Shown: positions 13,831 through 26,334 of the stretch, piece after piece | Layout of the letters: each line of letters opens with the position of its first letter | How positions within the stretch are numbered: position 1 is the stretch's first letter | DNA from: Brachypodius melanocephalos | Lineage: Eukaryota; Chordata; Aves; Passeriformes; Pycnonotidae | Assembly (NCBI GenBank): GCA_013398615.1 | Contig: VZSR01000680.1 | Span: forward strand, 2,578,993-2,642,992 | Length of the DNA: 64,000 nt | Direction of reading: 5' to 3' | The notes under the pieces: model-generated | Seen by the model: the letters and a program-made list of their open reading frames with translations, nothing else | What the model was told of the DNA's origin: nothing | The model's database searches: none | Translations under genes and position numbers: made by a program

Positions 13831-14679
13831 GTGTCTGCTCTGCACTGGCAGCACGGTCAGGTAGCTCTGTGGCAATTATACAGACCAGAAAATGAAAATG
13901 TTAAACTATACCATGACAAGTAAAAATGAAATTATCATCTTCAATGATTAATCAACATGTTCTTCCTGCCTTTAGAGTCCACGGGCACAGTATGGGGCGT
14001 TCTGCAGTCAATGGAGAGGAAGGATAAAGGCAAAATTCTCAGTTATGGGGATTGCTTGGGAGCCAGTGGAAGCTTTCCAATCTGAGAGCTTTCTCTGTAG
14101 TGGAGATTCACTATCCCAAGGCCAGAGTTGCTTGTAGCTCTGGATCCCGTGGGCTGTGAGAACCTGGAGCTCTCCTGCAGGGAAGCACTATTTCTCCCCA
14201 TGTCCTGCATGGCCTCTGCCCTGTCCTGGCTCTGTGAGGTGCAGGAGGGTGGGGTACCCCCCTGGGGGCTTTTTCCATCCCCTCTCTAAGGAAGAGTGGT
14301 AATTTCACTGTCTTTTGGACTATGCACCACCCCTACCCCGAGGGTGCAGGGGGAACGCGTGAACTGAGCCCCAGAAGTTCAGCGGGGAGGGGCTGGGAAC
14401 TGCACAAACTCACTTATTTCACAGGTAGATACTGTAGCACTGGTAATGAATTTGCACTGTCTCAGCATCCTGATAAAAAGAGTTATTTCCTTACTATGTT
14501 CGCAGCGTTCTCCCTCTTCAAGTTCTCTAGGAGCATTTTTTAAAAATGTTTCCCTCAGGTGTCTTAAAGCTTCTTGTTTACAGAATCAACATCCCAAAGG
14601 GGCTCTGAGCTGGTCAGAGCACTGACATTTTATTTTAAAATGCCCACCAGCAGCAAAAAAACCCACAGAATATTTTTGA

Positions 14680-14699
14680 AGGGAAATTTCCTTTTTGGG
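14680..14699. repeat. 20-bp shared element with GGGAAATTTCC core (copy 1)
   Basis: The 20 bases AGGGAAATTTCCTTTTTGGG are identical to those at 21436-21455. They contain the 10-bp palindrome GGAAATTTCC (14682-14691), which fits the kappaB consensus GGRRNNYYCC. An exact 20-mer match is unlikely by chance in 64 kb, so this may be a remnant of a dispersed repeat or a shared regulatory motif. Function is unproven. Confidence 0.5.
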
Positions 14700-17600
14700 T
14701 TTTTGTATCCCTGCAAGAATTTCCGATGCAGGCAGATAGTAATTCCCAGCGACATACTTCCTGATAAGGAAATGGCTCCAATAAATGCAGCTGTAAATAG
14801 CTACCTTTTTATTTTTAAAAAATGTAGGGACATCTGTTTAGCTTTTATTTCAAACTACTGAAAGAAAGGGACAGTGTACAGTAAAAGTCTTAGGTTAGGC
14901 TCCTATTTGCTTTCCAGATAAGTAAAGTTTTTAATCTGTGTTTATACTTTTAATTTTGTAAAGTTTAAATGTCTGTTTATTTCTGCTCATCCTTCTCACA
15001 ACACTGTAAAAGGAAAAAAACCACCTTTTTATATGGTAAACATAAATTGCGTTTTGCCTCTCTCATGAAGGGAAGGTGTTACCTAGTTTACACAGAGTTC
15101 TTAACGCTTTTGCTTTGTGCCTGTATTTCAGTGCTTCTCTATGTATAGTTTAAGGTGCTTTGTCATCTCAGAATGAGTAGCATGATCTTTAACTGCATTT
15201 TTTTCACATTTGCTGTGGATATGCTGTACCAAATGCATGGTTAGACATAAATTCCTTTTTTCCAAAAGTAACTTGCTGAGAGAATTCTGTGCAGTTAGTT
15301 TATAAACCTGCTGAATTTGCTGCATTATCTACCCCCTTTTTACAGTTCTGTTTCATGTATTTTTAATTTCATGTCTTTCACTTTGGACTTCTGCTAAAAT
15401 TTTCCCTTGCCAGTCCTACTTTATTTTATTCTTTAAAAAGTGAATGCCAAACACACAATACCTTAAGAGAAGCAAATAATTGTTTACCCCTATAAAAATT
15501 TATAGAGACGAATAAATTTGCTGCAAGAGCTAATGTGAAAATGTCTTTGCAGGTTAGATTCCGAGCTGGCTGTAGCAGTCCTTCAGATTGCAGCTGAAAA
15601 TGTGTATGTGTCCAGTGCCTTGAGAGTTTTCTGGAGGGTGTGGGTGCTTTGTAAATCATCCTGAGCAGCTCGTGGACCTGAGTCAGTCCCTGGTTCCTGT
15701 GCTGCAGCAGGGAAGGGTCTGTGCAGGCTGCCGTGTCCTGCACAGCTGTGCTGGATGAGGGTCTCCAGCAAAATCCCGAGGCACAGCCGGGGATGGCCAT
15801 AGTCCCTGGGGGTGTTGGCAGCTGGGTCATCCTCCTTTGGCCCTTGTTCCTGTCCTGAGCTCTCGCTGCTCTTCCCGGGGTGGGATGCGCTGGGCTGGAT
15901 GTACAGCACTGCTTGAGCCATGGCCAAAACCCCAGCCAGGCCACGGTGCCACTTCCCCAGCAGAGAGCTGGGGCCCAACGCAGCAGAGACGAGGGGGAAT
16001 GATCCCCCTTTTCCTCCTCCCCCTTTGTCCTTCCAGCCATTTCACAGGATCCTGTGACTGGTGGCCAAATCCTGCCCCTGAGGCTCAGCTGCCGTGGGCT
16101 TTGGCTGCTGGCGGCGCTCCCGGCTGGCGCGGGGCTGAGCCCATTGCTGCGGGTGCAGCTGGTGGCGGATCCCCCGTGCCCCTGTTCCTGCTGGGGTGAC
16201 ACAGCAGGGCTCGGTACGAGCCCCTGCAGAGCCCCTGAGCACACGGCTTTACACAGTGTTCCTCTGGAGGCACCCGGAGGGCTTTTCCTTCCCATCTCCT
16301 GCGCTCCTCTCTTGGCTGCAAAAGGTTGATCTGCGTGTGCAGGCCTCGGCACACCTCCTCAGCAGGCCCGTGGAACATGCACAATTAATACGGCATTAAT
16401 TAATTATGGGGAGAACTCGCTGCTGGCACAAGAACCAAGGCTTGCAGCTTATAAAGTGAATCCTTTGAAGCTGAGCTTTAAAGAACGTTTCCATCAACTC
16501 AAGCCAGCAGAGAGGTTCTGTGATATTTATACCCTCCCTCCGTACAGACTCCGGAGCGCAGGCTTTGTCACCCTGGGCACCAGCAACAGAGGTGGTGGTG
16601 GTAAAACAGGAGGGTTCAGAAAGCATAACCAGGGCTTGACCCTCAGAATTGCACAAGTGCTGGGTGAAAATGCTGGGGCTGAGCCAGTGGTTTGTTGAGC
16701 CAGCTCAATAGGTGTGAAAAGTGACCTGCTGGACTTACTGAAATGGAGTTGTGTCACTGTTTCCAGCAATTCCCACAGGTTTTTTGGGAACGTGTGTGAG
16801 TGTGAATAAATTTGTAGGCTTGCACTGTACTTCTACTTACTTGGCCAGTGTTTGGGGGAAGAGAGATGAAAGAGTGACTATGCCTGTTTGGTTTCTGCAA
16901 TACTGAGAATTTCTCCCTTTCTACTTCCTCCTTCTCGGTAGTGCAGAAGGAAGCAGCCCCAGTCCCTGCTGGTCCACAAACCAGTTACTCATTTCAGTTC
17001 TGCCACTTGAGTGGGTCCTTGTGTATTTCCTAGTAGGGGAAATCTCCCTTTTTGTGTATAAGTTCCTCCTTCCTACTCTCTCTTTTGTTCTGATTTCTTC
17101 CAAGCAATCTGTCTCCTTCAATTTTTAACTTCTTTGCTGGCTTTCGCTTCCTCTCCATGATTCAGTGAAGGCGTTTTGTCAGAAAAACCCTCTGTACAAA
17201 ATACTTCTTTGTTCCTTTTTTTTTGTTTGTTTTTCTGCGTTACACTTCTTTGTATCTTGCTTCCCTGGAAACTTCCTTAGCAGTCTTACTACCTCTGGGC
17301 TTTTAGCTTCATTACTCTGGGTAGTCATTACTGTGTTGTCGGGTGTGTAATTGTTCAAAGCACCTTGATCTTTTTATTAGAGGTTTGGTTTTTTTTACTG
17401 CTCTTTAAATACTAATAGGCAGTGGTGACAAATATTGTTATTAAATACGTGGAGCTTGTCTCATCACTGCTGCACAGCTCGCTTGGTGGTTTTTCGCTTG
17501 TTGAAAGTGAGCATAACCAAACTTAGAGGAGTCATTCTCTACTTCCACTTTATGTTCTCAGGGCTGCAGCGTGTGCTGTGGAGTAGTGGTGAACCAGTCA

Positions 17601-20600
17601 CATGCAGTAGATGGTTCAGTGCAGGACTTGAAGCCTTGGAGCTCAGGAAAGTACAAACAAAGGGATGGTACTTAATGTCTGTAAGAGCTGGAACATTTAT
17701 AGATCTTCAGTTTTTACACCCCCTCTCAGTTTTAAAATCACAAAGAACAAAAAACAAGCAGAGGAGCTGGGAGTGACAGCAGAGGTAACAGGGATAGCGA
17801 GCTGAGCTGTGCTTGTGATGGGCAGACCTGAAGCAGCTGGGCTGTTCAAGGAGTCAGTATTTGCTGCTGGCCTCCTGCCACACCATTATCAGTGTGTGCA
17901 ACGGCAGTGGCTGAATCTCACAAGGTTTGGCGCTGATTCAGTTCAACAGAACACCCAGAAGTAAATCCAGATGTCTTTTAAATCGGTTGGAGCTGTAGTG
18001 TTATGGTGAGTTCTCCATTATTATGATTTTCTTGTGAGAGTTCTGGGAGAATCCAGCTAGTCCTGAATAACCCTCGGAGCACAGCTTCTCACGCACGGCC
18101 TTTCTGGTGCTCCAGCATTTGCAGAGAGAACATGGGTGCACAAAAACTCCACTGGAACTCAGACAAGAGCTAACAATCAAAATTTATTTTTAAGCTGAGA
18201 AGTTTTGATTATTTTTTTTTATCTGACACGTGTATCTCCATGTGCATGTACGTATTTAGATCCTGTGCAAAGAAGGCTTGCTCGAGTACTTAGGTTTTAT
18301 GCAGAGAGATTGTAACTTTTCTTTTTTTCTTTTGAGGCTAATTAGCATTTAGAATGTGCTACAACCATTTCTTTTAGGCAGAGTTGTAAAATTACTGCCT
18401 ATGATGAAACAAAAATGGGGTGCAGAAGATGGAAGGTGCCTTTTGTGTCATGGGAGTTGTTAAGCAGGCTCAGAATTGCTGTCCTTCCCACATCTCAGCA
18501 GCAAGAAGCAGGCACAAGAGGGTTAGGCTAGTTTGGGTCTGGAGGCCTAGGTTTGAAAGGGTCTTTCAGTTCATTTTTACTGGTTCAAGTCTACACAGTC
18601 AGTACACGTGTGAAATCTCCAAGTTGGCTTAAAATTGTAGATGGGGCTCAGTCAGCTGTTTTTAATGCTTTTCTTACTGCATGCACTCCATAAGCCACAT
18701 CCTGAAGAGTACTAATATGAAGTCTAATCCACAAACAGTCTTGGCACCAATTTGGAAGCTGAAATAATCAGAGTATTCTAACCTATTGTGAGTAAAGGTA
18801 GCTCACACTGATAATCTTATCCTGAAATGACTTGGCCCCACTCTGAAGCATTTTCACTGCACGGTTTTATAAGTCTGTATAACATCAACAACAGAAAGGC
18901 TGTAAAATTATCATTTGTTTTACAAAACATGTCTCTTGGTCAGCTATAAATGACACATATGCTTTAAATAATTTCAGCATCACAACAGTTGCACTTCAAT
19001 AGATCCTGACAACTGGAAGAGCAGGGACATTTTCAGTATGAGTAAAATGCCCTGCATGTCATTACAACTTGAAGTTATGGTCATCTACTAAATTCAGTGT
19101 TCCCAGTGTCATTCAGAATTGGGATGAAAGTAAATTGTTCTTATTTTGATAATTTTCTCAATTTTTCATATGGGACCACACTACAAGGAAATCTCATTCA
19201 GAAGGATTTTGTGGTTGTTCAGCAGAAAACAATTATTGATGTGAGTAGCTCATGACTTTTTAATGTGGTTTTACAATAACACCTGTGAATGTCCCTTGAT
19301 TGTTGAGTTTATCAAAGATATTTGTCAAAAATCACTGGCCAGACTCAAATTTGTACAGAACTGTGTATCAATTCCACAATTTTGCACCAAGATTGTTAGG
19401 TAATTGAAGTTCTGACAGAGGCTTGTTAAAGGTCATTAATTCCCAGGGAGGTGTCTTAATGCTTTGTCTTTATTCAGACTCTGTCCCGCTCAGGGTGTGG
19501 TGATCTCCTCCACGTGGTCGTTTTTAATGTGCTGGGGAACCCAGTTAGAACAGACTACTTCCCCAGTCCTCCCATTCCTGGGAAATGAGAGGGGAAATAG
19601 GACCCTGCAGTTTACAGAAAAGGTAGTTCTGTAAGTGAATGGCTTTGCAGGGAGAAAGTTATAACGTGGCTGTGAAATCATGCTGGGTATGGAGAAGGTG
19701 ACCAGGAAATGATTATTCACTGCTCCTAACAGAACAGCAATCCAGAGATCCAAGATAAGTCATTGGGCAGCATGTCTAAAAGAAACAAGAGTGAGGATGC
19801 ATCACCACATGAAAGAAATCATTGCAGGGCTGAAAGTGTGAACAGATCTGTTAAAGGAACCAGATAAACCTGTGGAGAAAGGGAGAGGCCGTGTGGTCAG
19901 TATGGAAACAGTGGCCTGAGTGCAACCACAGCTCATGACGTCCTTAAACCACAGAGTACCAGAGGCTGAGATAAGTAATGTATATTATAGTAGAGATTGC
20001 TTCGTCTTTCTTTATGCCTTAAACTTTTTGCTTATACATCAGCTGCTGTAGATGTTTGGAGATCTTTTCTAGTATGGTAGTTTTTATATTTTTCCCCATG
20101 TCATAACCATCCCCAGTGATCTGACAGTAGCGTGGATGCCATCCAAGCAGATATATATTCAGTACGCATATGCTACGCCAGAGGGCTCTTTTAGGTGATA
20201 ACTAACTCATCAGCTAGAGGCCACAGGAAAAAAGTTAAGTGGGGGGATTTGCCTTTAAGCAATTCTGACAAAAGTCTCTTTACACAACAGCTGACTGGAT
20301 TGCTGAATGTAATGCCAAGGGCAGCAAGAGAGGGAAAAAAAAAGTCATGTAAATTAGCTGGCAAAGGAACAGGGCAAAGCTATCTGGTAAGGGGGGGAAT
20401 GGTAGAGGAGGGCAGGCAGCCACCTCCTGGAGCTTTGGCTTTAGAGGCCAGGTTTGCTCCAAGTGCTTGAGAAACAAATTTTGAAGTTGAAACAGGGAAA
20501 AACGTGGAGAGCTTCTGTCCATAGATTGTAGTAATCCCCATATGCAATTCCGTTATCCCTGGCATTTGTTTCTCCCATACACCCTCAAAGGATTGCTTTC

Positions 20601-21435
20601 ATTTTTCTGCTGTTGTTCAGTCCAAGATCCAGTTTGACCTGTGCCCCTTTTATGGCCCTGGCATATTTACACATCCATGTAAATATGTGACCCGAATTTC
20701 AGTTCTGCTTCCTCCCTTGCCCCAAACAACAGCTTGAGTTTCTGGGTGTAGTCATTAAAAAAAGTTCTTCAGTATTATTTGTGATTGAAAAAGGTAAATT
20801 AAGAACTGGCTGGAAGACTGGTGGTGCTCCTGATCTGTATCCCCTTTCCTAAGGTGCTTGGTAAAATACCGTATGTCGTTATTCACTCTGGCCTGGATGT
20901 TCTTGGCTCTCTCCCATTTAGTGATTCACAAGATGTCTGTGAGATGCATTTTTGTAAATGTGCTTTTCCCCCTTCCCGCTGTAAATCCTCCCCTCCCTTC
21001 TCCTTTGTTTTCGAGCTCATTGAATGGAACCCGTGGTACACGTAAGGGACAGGGTGCAGTCTCTGACATACCTTAGGAAGAGATCGAAGAGAGGGGGCAG
21101 AATTTTCCCCCCGATTTTCAAGTGGGGGATCAGAATAGTTTGCAGAGCTTTTCTACAGCTCCCCCTCCTCTTCCTCTGCTCTTTCGCAGCTCTGTGTGTC
21201 CTGTGCTTGTCTGAAGATATTTTTTTTTAGTAAAAAGTCAGTGCTTTGTGCCCTCAGAACAGTCCTGGCTGTCCCTGGGGAGGGGGGAGCTGGGTGCAGT
21301 GGGGTCCTCTCTGCGAGGGCAGAGCTGCAGATCCCGGTGCTGGCTGCTGGAAGCAGGCAGGGGTGTTTGCAGGGCTCGCATGCCAGAGCCTCTTCAAACA
21401 GCTCTGCTCAAAGGCATGAGCTGGGCTCACTTCTG
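14700..21435 (+). other. Intron 2 block B: no gene; GC-rich patch near 16 kb
   Basis: No exon is supported here. The distinctive part is a GC-rich stretch at about 15,650-16,350, listed separately. A weak relative of the 20-bp shared element, with a GGGGAAATCTCCC core followed by TTTTTGTG, lies near 17,036-17,056. A (GGT)4 run is at 16,591-16,602. The rest is AT-moderate sequence with no recognisable repeat. Confidence 0.65.
16081..16350. promoter_or_regulatory. Small CpG-enriched GC-rich patch, possible regulatory element
   Basis: About 17 CpG dinucleotides fall between 16081 and 16380 in sequence that is clearly GC-rich compared with its AT-moderate surroundings. The observed/expected CpG ratio is roughly half by hand count, so it is borderline as a CpG island. 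It sits in the middle of ETV6 intron 2, where mammals have an alternative first exon, so an internal promoter or enhancer is conceivable. No TATA box, start codon plus ETV6-compatible donor, or other decisive element was seen. It could equally be a GC-rich patch with no function. Confidence 0.25.
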
Positions 21436-21455
21436 AGGGAAATTTCCTTTTTGGG
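21436..21455. repeat. 20-bp shared element with GGGAAATTTCC core (copy 2)
   Basis: Identical over 20 bases to 14680-14699. Its continuation to GGAAGTT (21436-21461) matches 25368-25393 at 23 of 26 positions, all three differences being transitions. A second kappaB-like palindromic half, GGAATTTCC, follows at 21470-21478, so this locus has two such sites within about 40 bp. Confidence 0.5.
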
Positions 21456-24400
21456 GAAGTTGCTGCAAAGGAATTTCCTGTGTGGGCAGACAGAGCTTCC
21501 TGACTTGAAGGCTTCTTGGAAGGGAAACCGTTTCATAATGAAATGATAAATTAAAGACATACCAGCCCTGGTTCGCTTCAAAACAGCTATTGAGAGAGCT
21601 CAGGCGGTGCACCATTATACTCCTGCGCAGAATGAAAATAAATTGCATCCTGACAGGATTCTCCATAGTAGACCATATCCTTCCCCCCAACCTTCCTCCC
21701 TGTAGGTCTCCCTTTCCTCCTCCTTTCCCCTCCCCTGCTATTTGCTTCACTGTCATCTATCCTTTGCAGCCCCCTCTAACCAACAGCCACGGGGTAACGA
21801 GGTCGGGGAATGTTTGCTAAGTGTGTTCCTTCCTCCATGGAGCAGTCAGCTCTGGTTTAAGCCCTGCTGTGGCAGTCACAGGAATGGCACTGGGCTGCCC
21901 TCAACACTGGGTGCCATTGTTGCTGATGAGGTTGTGGCAAGGAGAAATTCGGGATATCCTCAAAGTTGAAGTCAGTGCCTGTAAGGAATGTCTTGGGGCG
22001 GTTGTGAAAATAGCTGGGAGGAAGTGTTGCAGATAACTGTTTCCTGTTAAATAAGAGGAAAAAAAGGACCTTTGCTCCATCCCAGTCAAGACACAATGGA
22101 GGGAGGGCATCACCAGAGAGCTCAGGCTGTTTTCAGTAGGCACCAACCAGCTCAGCTCAGAGCATTTCCCTGCTCTGCCCCATCACGATCTGTGGAAAAG
22201 GGAAGGCGAGTGCTTGTGTGTGTCTGTGCCCCGGGGGATGCTGTGAGCTCAGCTGGGCTGGGTGGAGAGCTTCGATCAGGCTGCTGGGGTTGCCAAACAC
22301 GGCCTACCTGCAGAGGGAGGATATCATTTCACATGGCACAGGGCTAGGGGGAGCGAACGAGTGAGAGTTCCCTGTTACCTTGCTTTGTCTCAGCTTTGTT
22401 ACCTCTCTTTGTCTCTAAAGTTGATGGGTGCTTCTGCCCACAATGCCTCGTTCCACAAAGTGATTTGCCATGCACTGATACGAGTGTGGCATCGGCATTT
22501 CCTTTTCTCCCTGGAGAGAGAGACTTTATTCCCTGCCTCCTATTTGGCTGGCTGTTAAAGCTGTTTTAATTCTTTGCGGGGCTCCCCAGAACTGGTGTGC
22601 ATTATGTGCCTTGTTCCAAGAAGGTCTTATCCCTCTCCATTGCTAAGTGACTTTCTTTTGACTTTTGAAACACTAAAATCACTGGCAGAACACTGCATGA
22701 TTTTATAATAAGTGCTGTAGTTTTTGGGAAATTTTTCTTAAAAATACATAGTTAGTGGAGTTAGTTCCATGGCAGTAAAAGTGCCGAGGTTCTATTTGTA
22801 TTTTTTTAAAGCAAGTTTTTGGCCTGTGTAAAGAAAAACTAGAAAAAGTGGTTCACATGGCTCAGAAGTCAGATACAAAGGACCCCAATGTGGATAAACA
22901 CTGGGCTCATAACTTTTATGCTGTCACCACCTCTTGATAGCATTAATTAATGATTAAAATCAATGTACTACCTACTGTTTGCCTAAGTTGCTCCTCTTTT
23001 TGTCCTTGCTAATGTATCAGCTAATCTCCACCTAAAGAAATGTCATTGCACTTTCTATATTTCCTGCCTCCTTCTTAGGCTAGGGTGGTGTGCACTTCTC
23101 TCCTTGTGTGCTTCAAACAGCTGTGGGGTTTTTCATCCCTCCTTTCCAAACTGTGAGCTCCCATTATCTCCTGTTCTCCCCAGACAACACGGGACTCATT
23201 TCTGTCACCCTTCTGTTCTGAGCAGAAACTGCACAGAATTCCTTCTAATCTCCTCAGAGATAAAATCCAGGTGGCATCCTGTGATGGTGGCAGCTGTAGC
23301 CATGCCAGGAAGGAACCTGAGTGAGAGCACAGCGATGAACTGCTCATAAAACAGAACAGTTTCACCAAGGTTTTGTGTGTAACAAAGGTTTGCATTGTTC
23401 ATCAGGTGCCACTGCAGTCACTGCTCAGCTTCATGATGGTGAGTTCCAGTAAAATGTGGGTGGGAGGACACTTAATTTGTGCTGGTTTTTTACTGCTTTA
23501 AATGCGCACATTGCTTGTTCTTGGCGTGGTATCAAAAGAGTGCTGGAAGGAAATGAGGTAGAAAAGGGACATGAAAATCGCCACCTCACGACTGATCTCT
23601 GAGGGTGTTGTTCCTGCTTCCACATGGAAAGCTCAGGGATTCCTGGTAGACATTCTGGGGTGGCAGGAGGGGGAAATCTTATATTTCACTTCTGGAAATA
23701 GTGGGTCAGTAGGGATTTCTCTAATCAGCTAAAAATGAGGCGTGATGAAGTTTAAATAAATTGTAGGCAATTACTTCTGTCATAGGAATAGCTATGGAAG
23801 ACCACTGCAAGGTCTTTAAGGACAAAGGAGAGACTGGAGAGGTGAGGTAGGATGCAGCTTACTGCTGTTACTCTTGCAGATGATGTTTTAGGGCCTTACC
23901 TTGATCTCTGTCTCTCCATGTAAACTCTTATTTCTGCTTGAAATTAGAAGACTGGGCTGTGGTACATGTCCCTGCTTCAGAACAGTTCATTGTGTTACAT
24001 GTTTGTCTGCTACCAAACGTTTGTGGGCATTTCTCTTGCTAAACTGTTTGCATGAAGTACGTGCAATGTTAGTGAAAGCTCAGCAGGTTTGGTGTTGGAA
24101 AAGTTGGGGAAGGAATAGGAAAGCCCAAGATCATTTCCAGGTAGCTATTCTTTGGATTCTTCTGCTGCTCTGAGTCATGTGTTGTCAGGACAGTAACTGG
24201 TGTTCTATCCAGCTGGATTTTGTCCTGATCATTTGAAATGCTTCCTTTTTCACCTCAGTGTAATTTACAATCACAAATCTATTGCATCAAGAAATGTTAA
24301 CAGGAAAGAAAATGTAAACACTCCAACTGTGTTTTGCTTCCTCTAAATATCTATATGTTTGTGTTGAGAGAGTTATGAAATGAAGAATAAAATGAAGCTT

Positions 24401-25368
24401 TGCAGGCAGCCCTGGGAGCTGAGGTAGGTTCATCTCCTGAGGATGTGGAGGGAGGGAGGATGAGGTGTGCAGCAGTGCTGGTTGGTGTGTTGCTCAAGCA
24501 GTCACTGTGATGGAATTTCAACATGGTAACAGAGGCTGTCCTACACCAGCTGCATTTGCTTCCCATGAGAAAGTGGATTGGCATGGAGAGCACGGAGGTT
24601 GAAAGAGAAAATTAAGGACATGAGTTTCCTCTCTTGCACAATCCCTGTTTAGGCATTTTCAATCACTATGTCTGGCTGTATATGAAAGTGTTTAACTTCT
24701 TAACTGCTGAAGAATGTAATAATTTTCTCCAGGAAATTTGTCTGTTAGTCTTTGAACAAATGGTACTTGAAGGGAAAGGGTGAAAAAATATGTGGCTTCC
24801 CATGTAACTTACTTTAGTAAAGGATGGATAACATGGTAGTGAAGACCTGAATTAAAATTCAGCATAAGGTACAGGTAAGGCAGGCAAAATCAAACTCCTC
24901 ATAGTCTTTAGTAATTTAAATCTTTTTTTCCTGATGCTTCTCTTTTAATTTTTTTTCCAGGACAGGTTGCAAGTAGTGTCTAACTAAGCAAGGGGTATTG
25001 GCAGTAGGTTTACTTTTTCAATTATCTTTCAAAGCTTTCTTGGAAATAGTTTGAAAGACTCTCTGAAATCCACGAACCAGAATTTGAAAGGGAAAATATT
25101 TGTCCTTTTTGCGAAATGTCTTTTCAGTTCAGCAGTCTCGAAATCATAATCACTTGCATTTCCCTTGACTCTTTTACTCATGTCAGAGATTCAGCTCTGC
25201 CTAGCTAGAATAATGTGATCATAACTGTCTGGTTTCCATGTTTTTGAGGATGGGCAGTCAGCTATTTTGAAGCAGGTGAGGGGATGTGATCTCTCCCTTC
25301 ACACTGACACTAAGATTGCTTATACATGTGAAAAACCAAGAGAGATAAAATGCCTTCTTTTTTTTTTA

Positions 25369-25379
25369 GGGAAATTTCC
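25369..25379. promoter_or_regulatory. GGGAAATTTCC, kappaB-like palindrome
   Basis: Exact match to the kappaB consensus GGRRNNYYCC, preceded by a T-rich tract. The surrounding 26 bases resemble those at 21436-21461 with three transitions. Binding by NF-kappaB is inference from the motif only. Confidence 0.3.
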
Positions 25380-26324
25380 TTTCTAAGGAAGTTAGTCATA
25401 TGAAATAACTATTATTATTTTTAAATCCAGTATGAGTTGAGGGAGTGCCCTGATTACACATTTCCTGGAAAAGGCCGTTGGTGACGTACCACTGACTAAT
25501 GAAAAAAGCCAGTTAGAAGGAGCTCTGTTCTATTAACTATTTGAAAAGGAAAGAGTGTTTTTAAAGCACATATCATTGACGTTTCCTTGTTCTTTCCTTT
25601 TTAACCCACCATCAGTGGGCCTGTTTACATCATTAACAGCTACAGATTCACGGCCCTGGTTGGAAAACACTAAACTATCCTGATATAACAAAATAAACCA
25701 AAGCCTGACTGCTGTTATTTGCCTTTAATGAGGGTATGCAGCTTAACGCCACAACCTGAAATTCAGAGAGGGAAAAGAGAAGCACAAGGGAGGCACAAGC
25801 ATGGTGGTAGATGAGTTGGTTTTGCCATGAAAATGAGGATAATGCTTTATCTGCTGGTGGGCAGCAGCTTGCAAGGAGCTCTGTCCAGGGGTTGAGGATG
25901 GAGTTTTGTGCACATGTGAGAAATTCTGATCAGAAAAGGGAAAAGCTGTAGGATAGAACCTCTGTATTTTGTTGCTACTAATTCAGGTTTTTCTAGGGCG
26001 TGTTAAACTAGTGTCCAGGAAATGTGGGAGCACATGAGCCAGAACTTCTAAATACCATTTTAGCTGTTATGTCTAAGACTGGGAATTGTGTTGCTTATGC
26101 TCAGAAGAGCATGACTTGTGACTGCAATTTGCTCAACTCAAAATGACCTCCTGGCCTTACTGGAAGTCAACTTAAACCCCCACCCCCAAAACCAGAAAAG
26201 CATAAAAACATGCCCTGTCCTACTAATACCATAAAAGATTTTTTAGTTTTGAAATTGTCATCCTGCAACATTTTGTCTTGAGTTTAACCCCAACAACATT
26301 AACGTGACAGAATTATGCAAACAA

Positions 26325-26334
26325 GGAAATTTCC
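26325..26334. promoter_or_regulatory. GGAAATTTCC, kappaB-like palindrome
   Basis: Another exact copy of the 10-bp palindrome, about 950 bp from the previous one. Its flanks differ from those of the other copies, which argues against a simple recent repeat for this site. Confidence 0.25.

Larger units (their letters stand above)
5243..14679 (+). other. Intron 2 block A: no gene; homopolymer tracts
   Basis: I see no exon, RNA gene or intact mobile element in this block. It holds a T21 tract, a T-rich tract, an A20 tract and an A13 tract (listed separately) and a GC-richer patch at about 12,000-12,450. The open frames, including 6001-6462 on the minus strand and 6342-6755 on the plus strand, have no recognisable domain and no flanking splice signals that would fit ETV6. 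Confidence 0.7.

Noticed and set aside
15426..16352. 309-codon-scale minus-strand open frame, the longest in the window
   Set aside because: It lies over the GC-rich patch where stops are rare. The product is low-complexity in Pro, Ser, Arg and Ala, with no domain, and the minus strand shows no sign of a gene.
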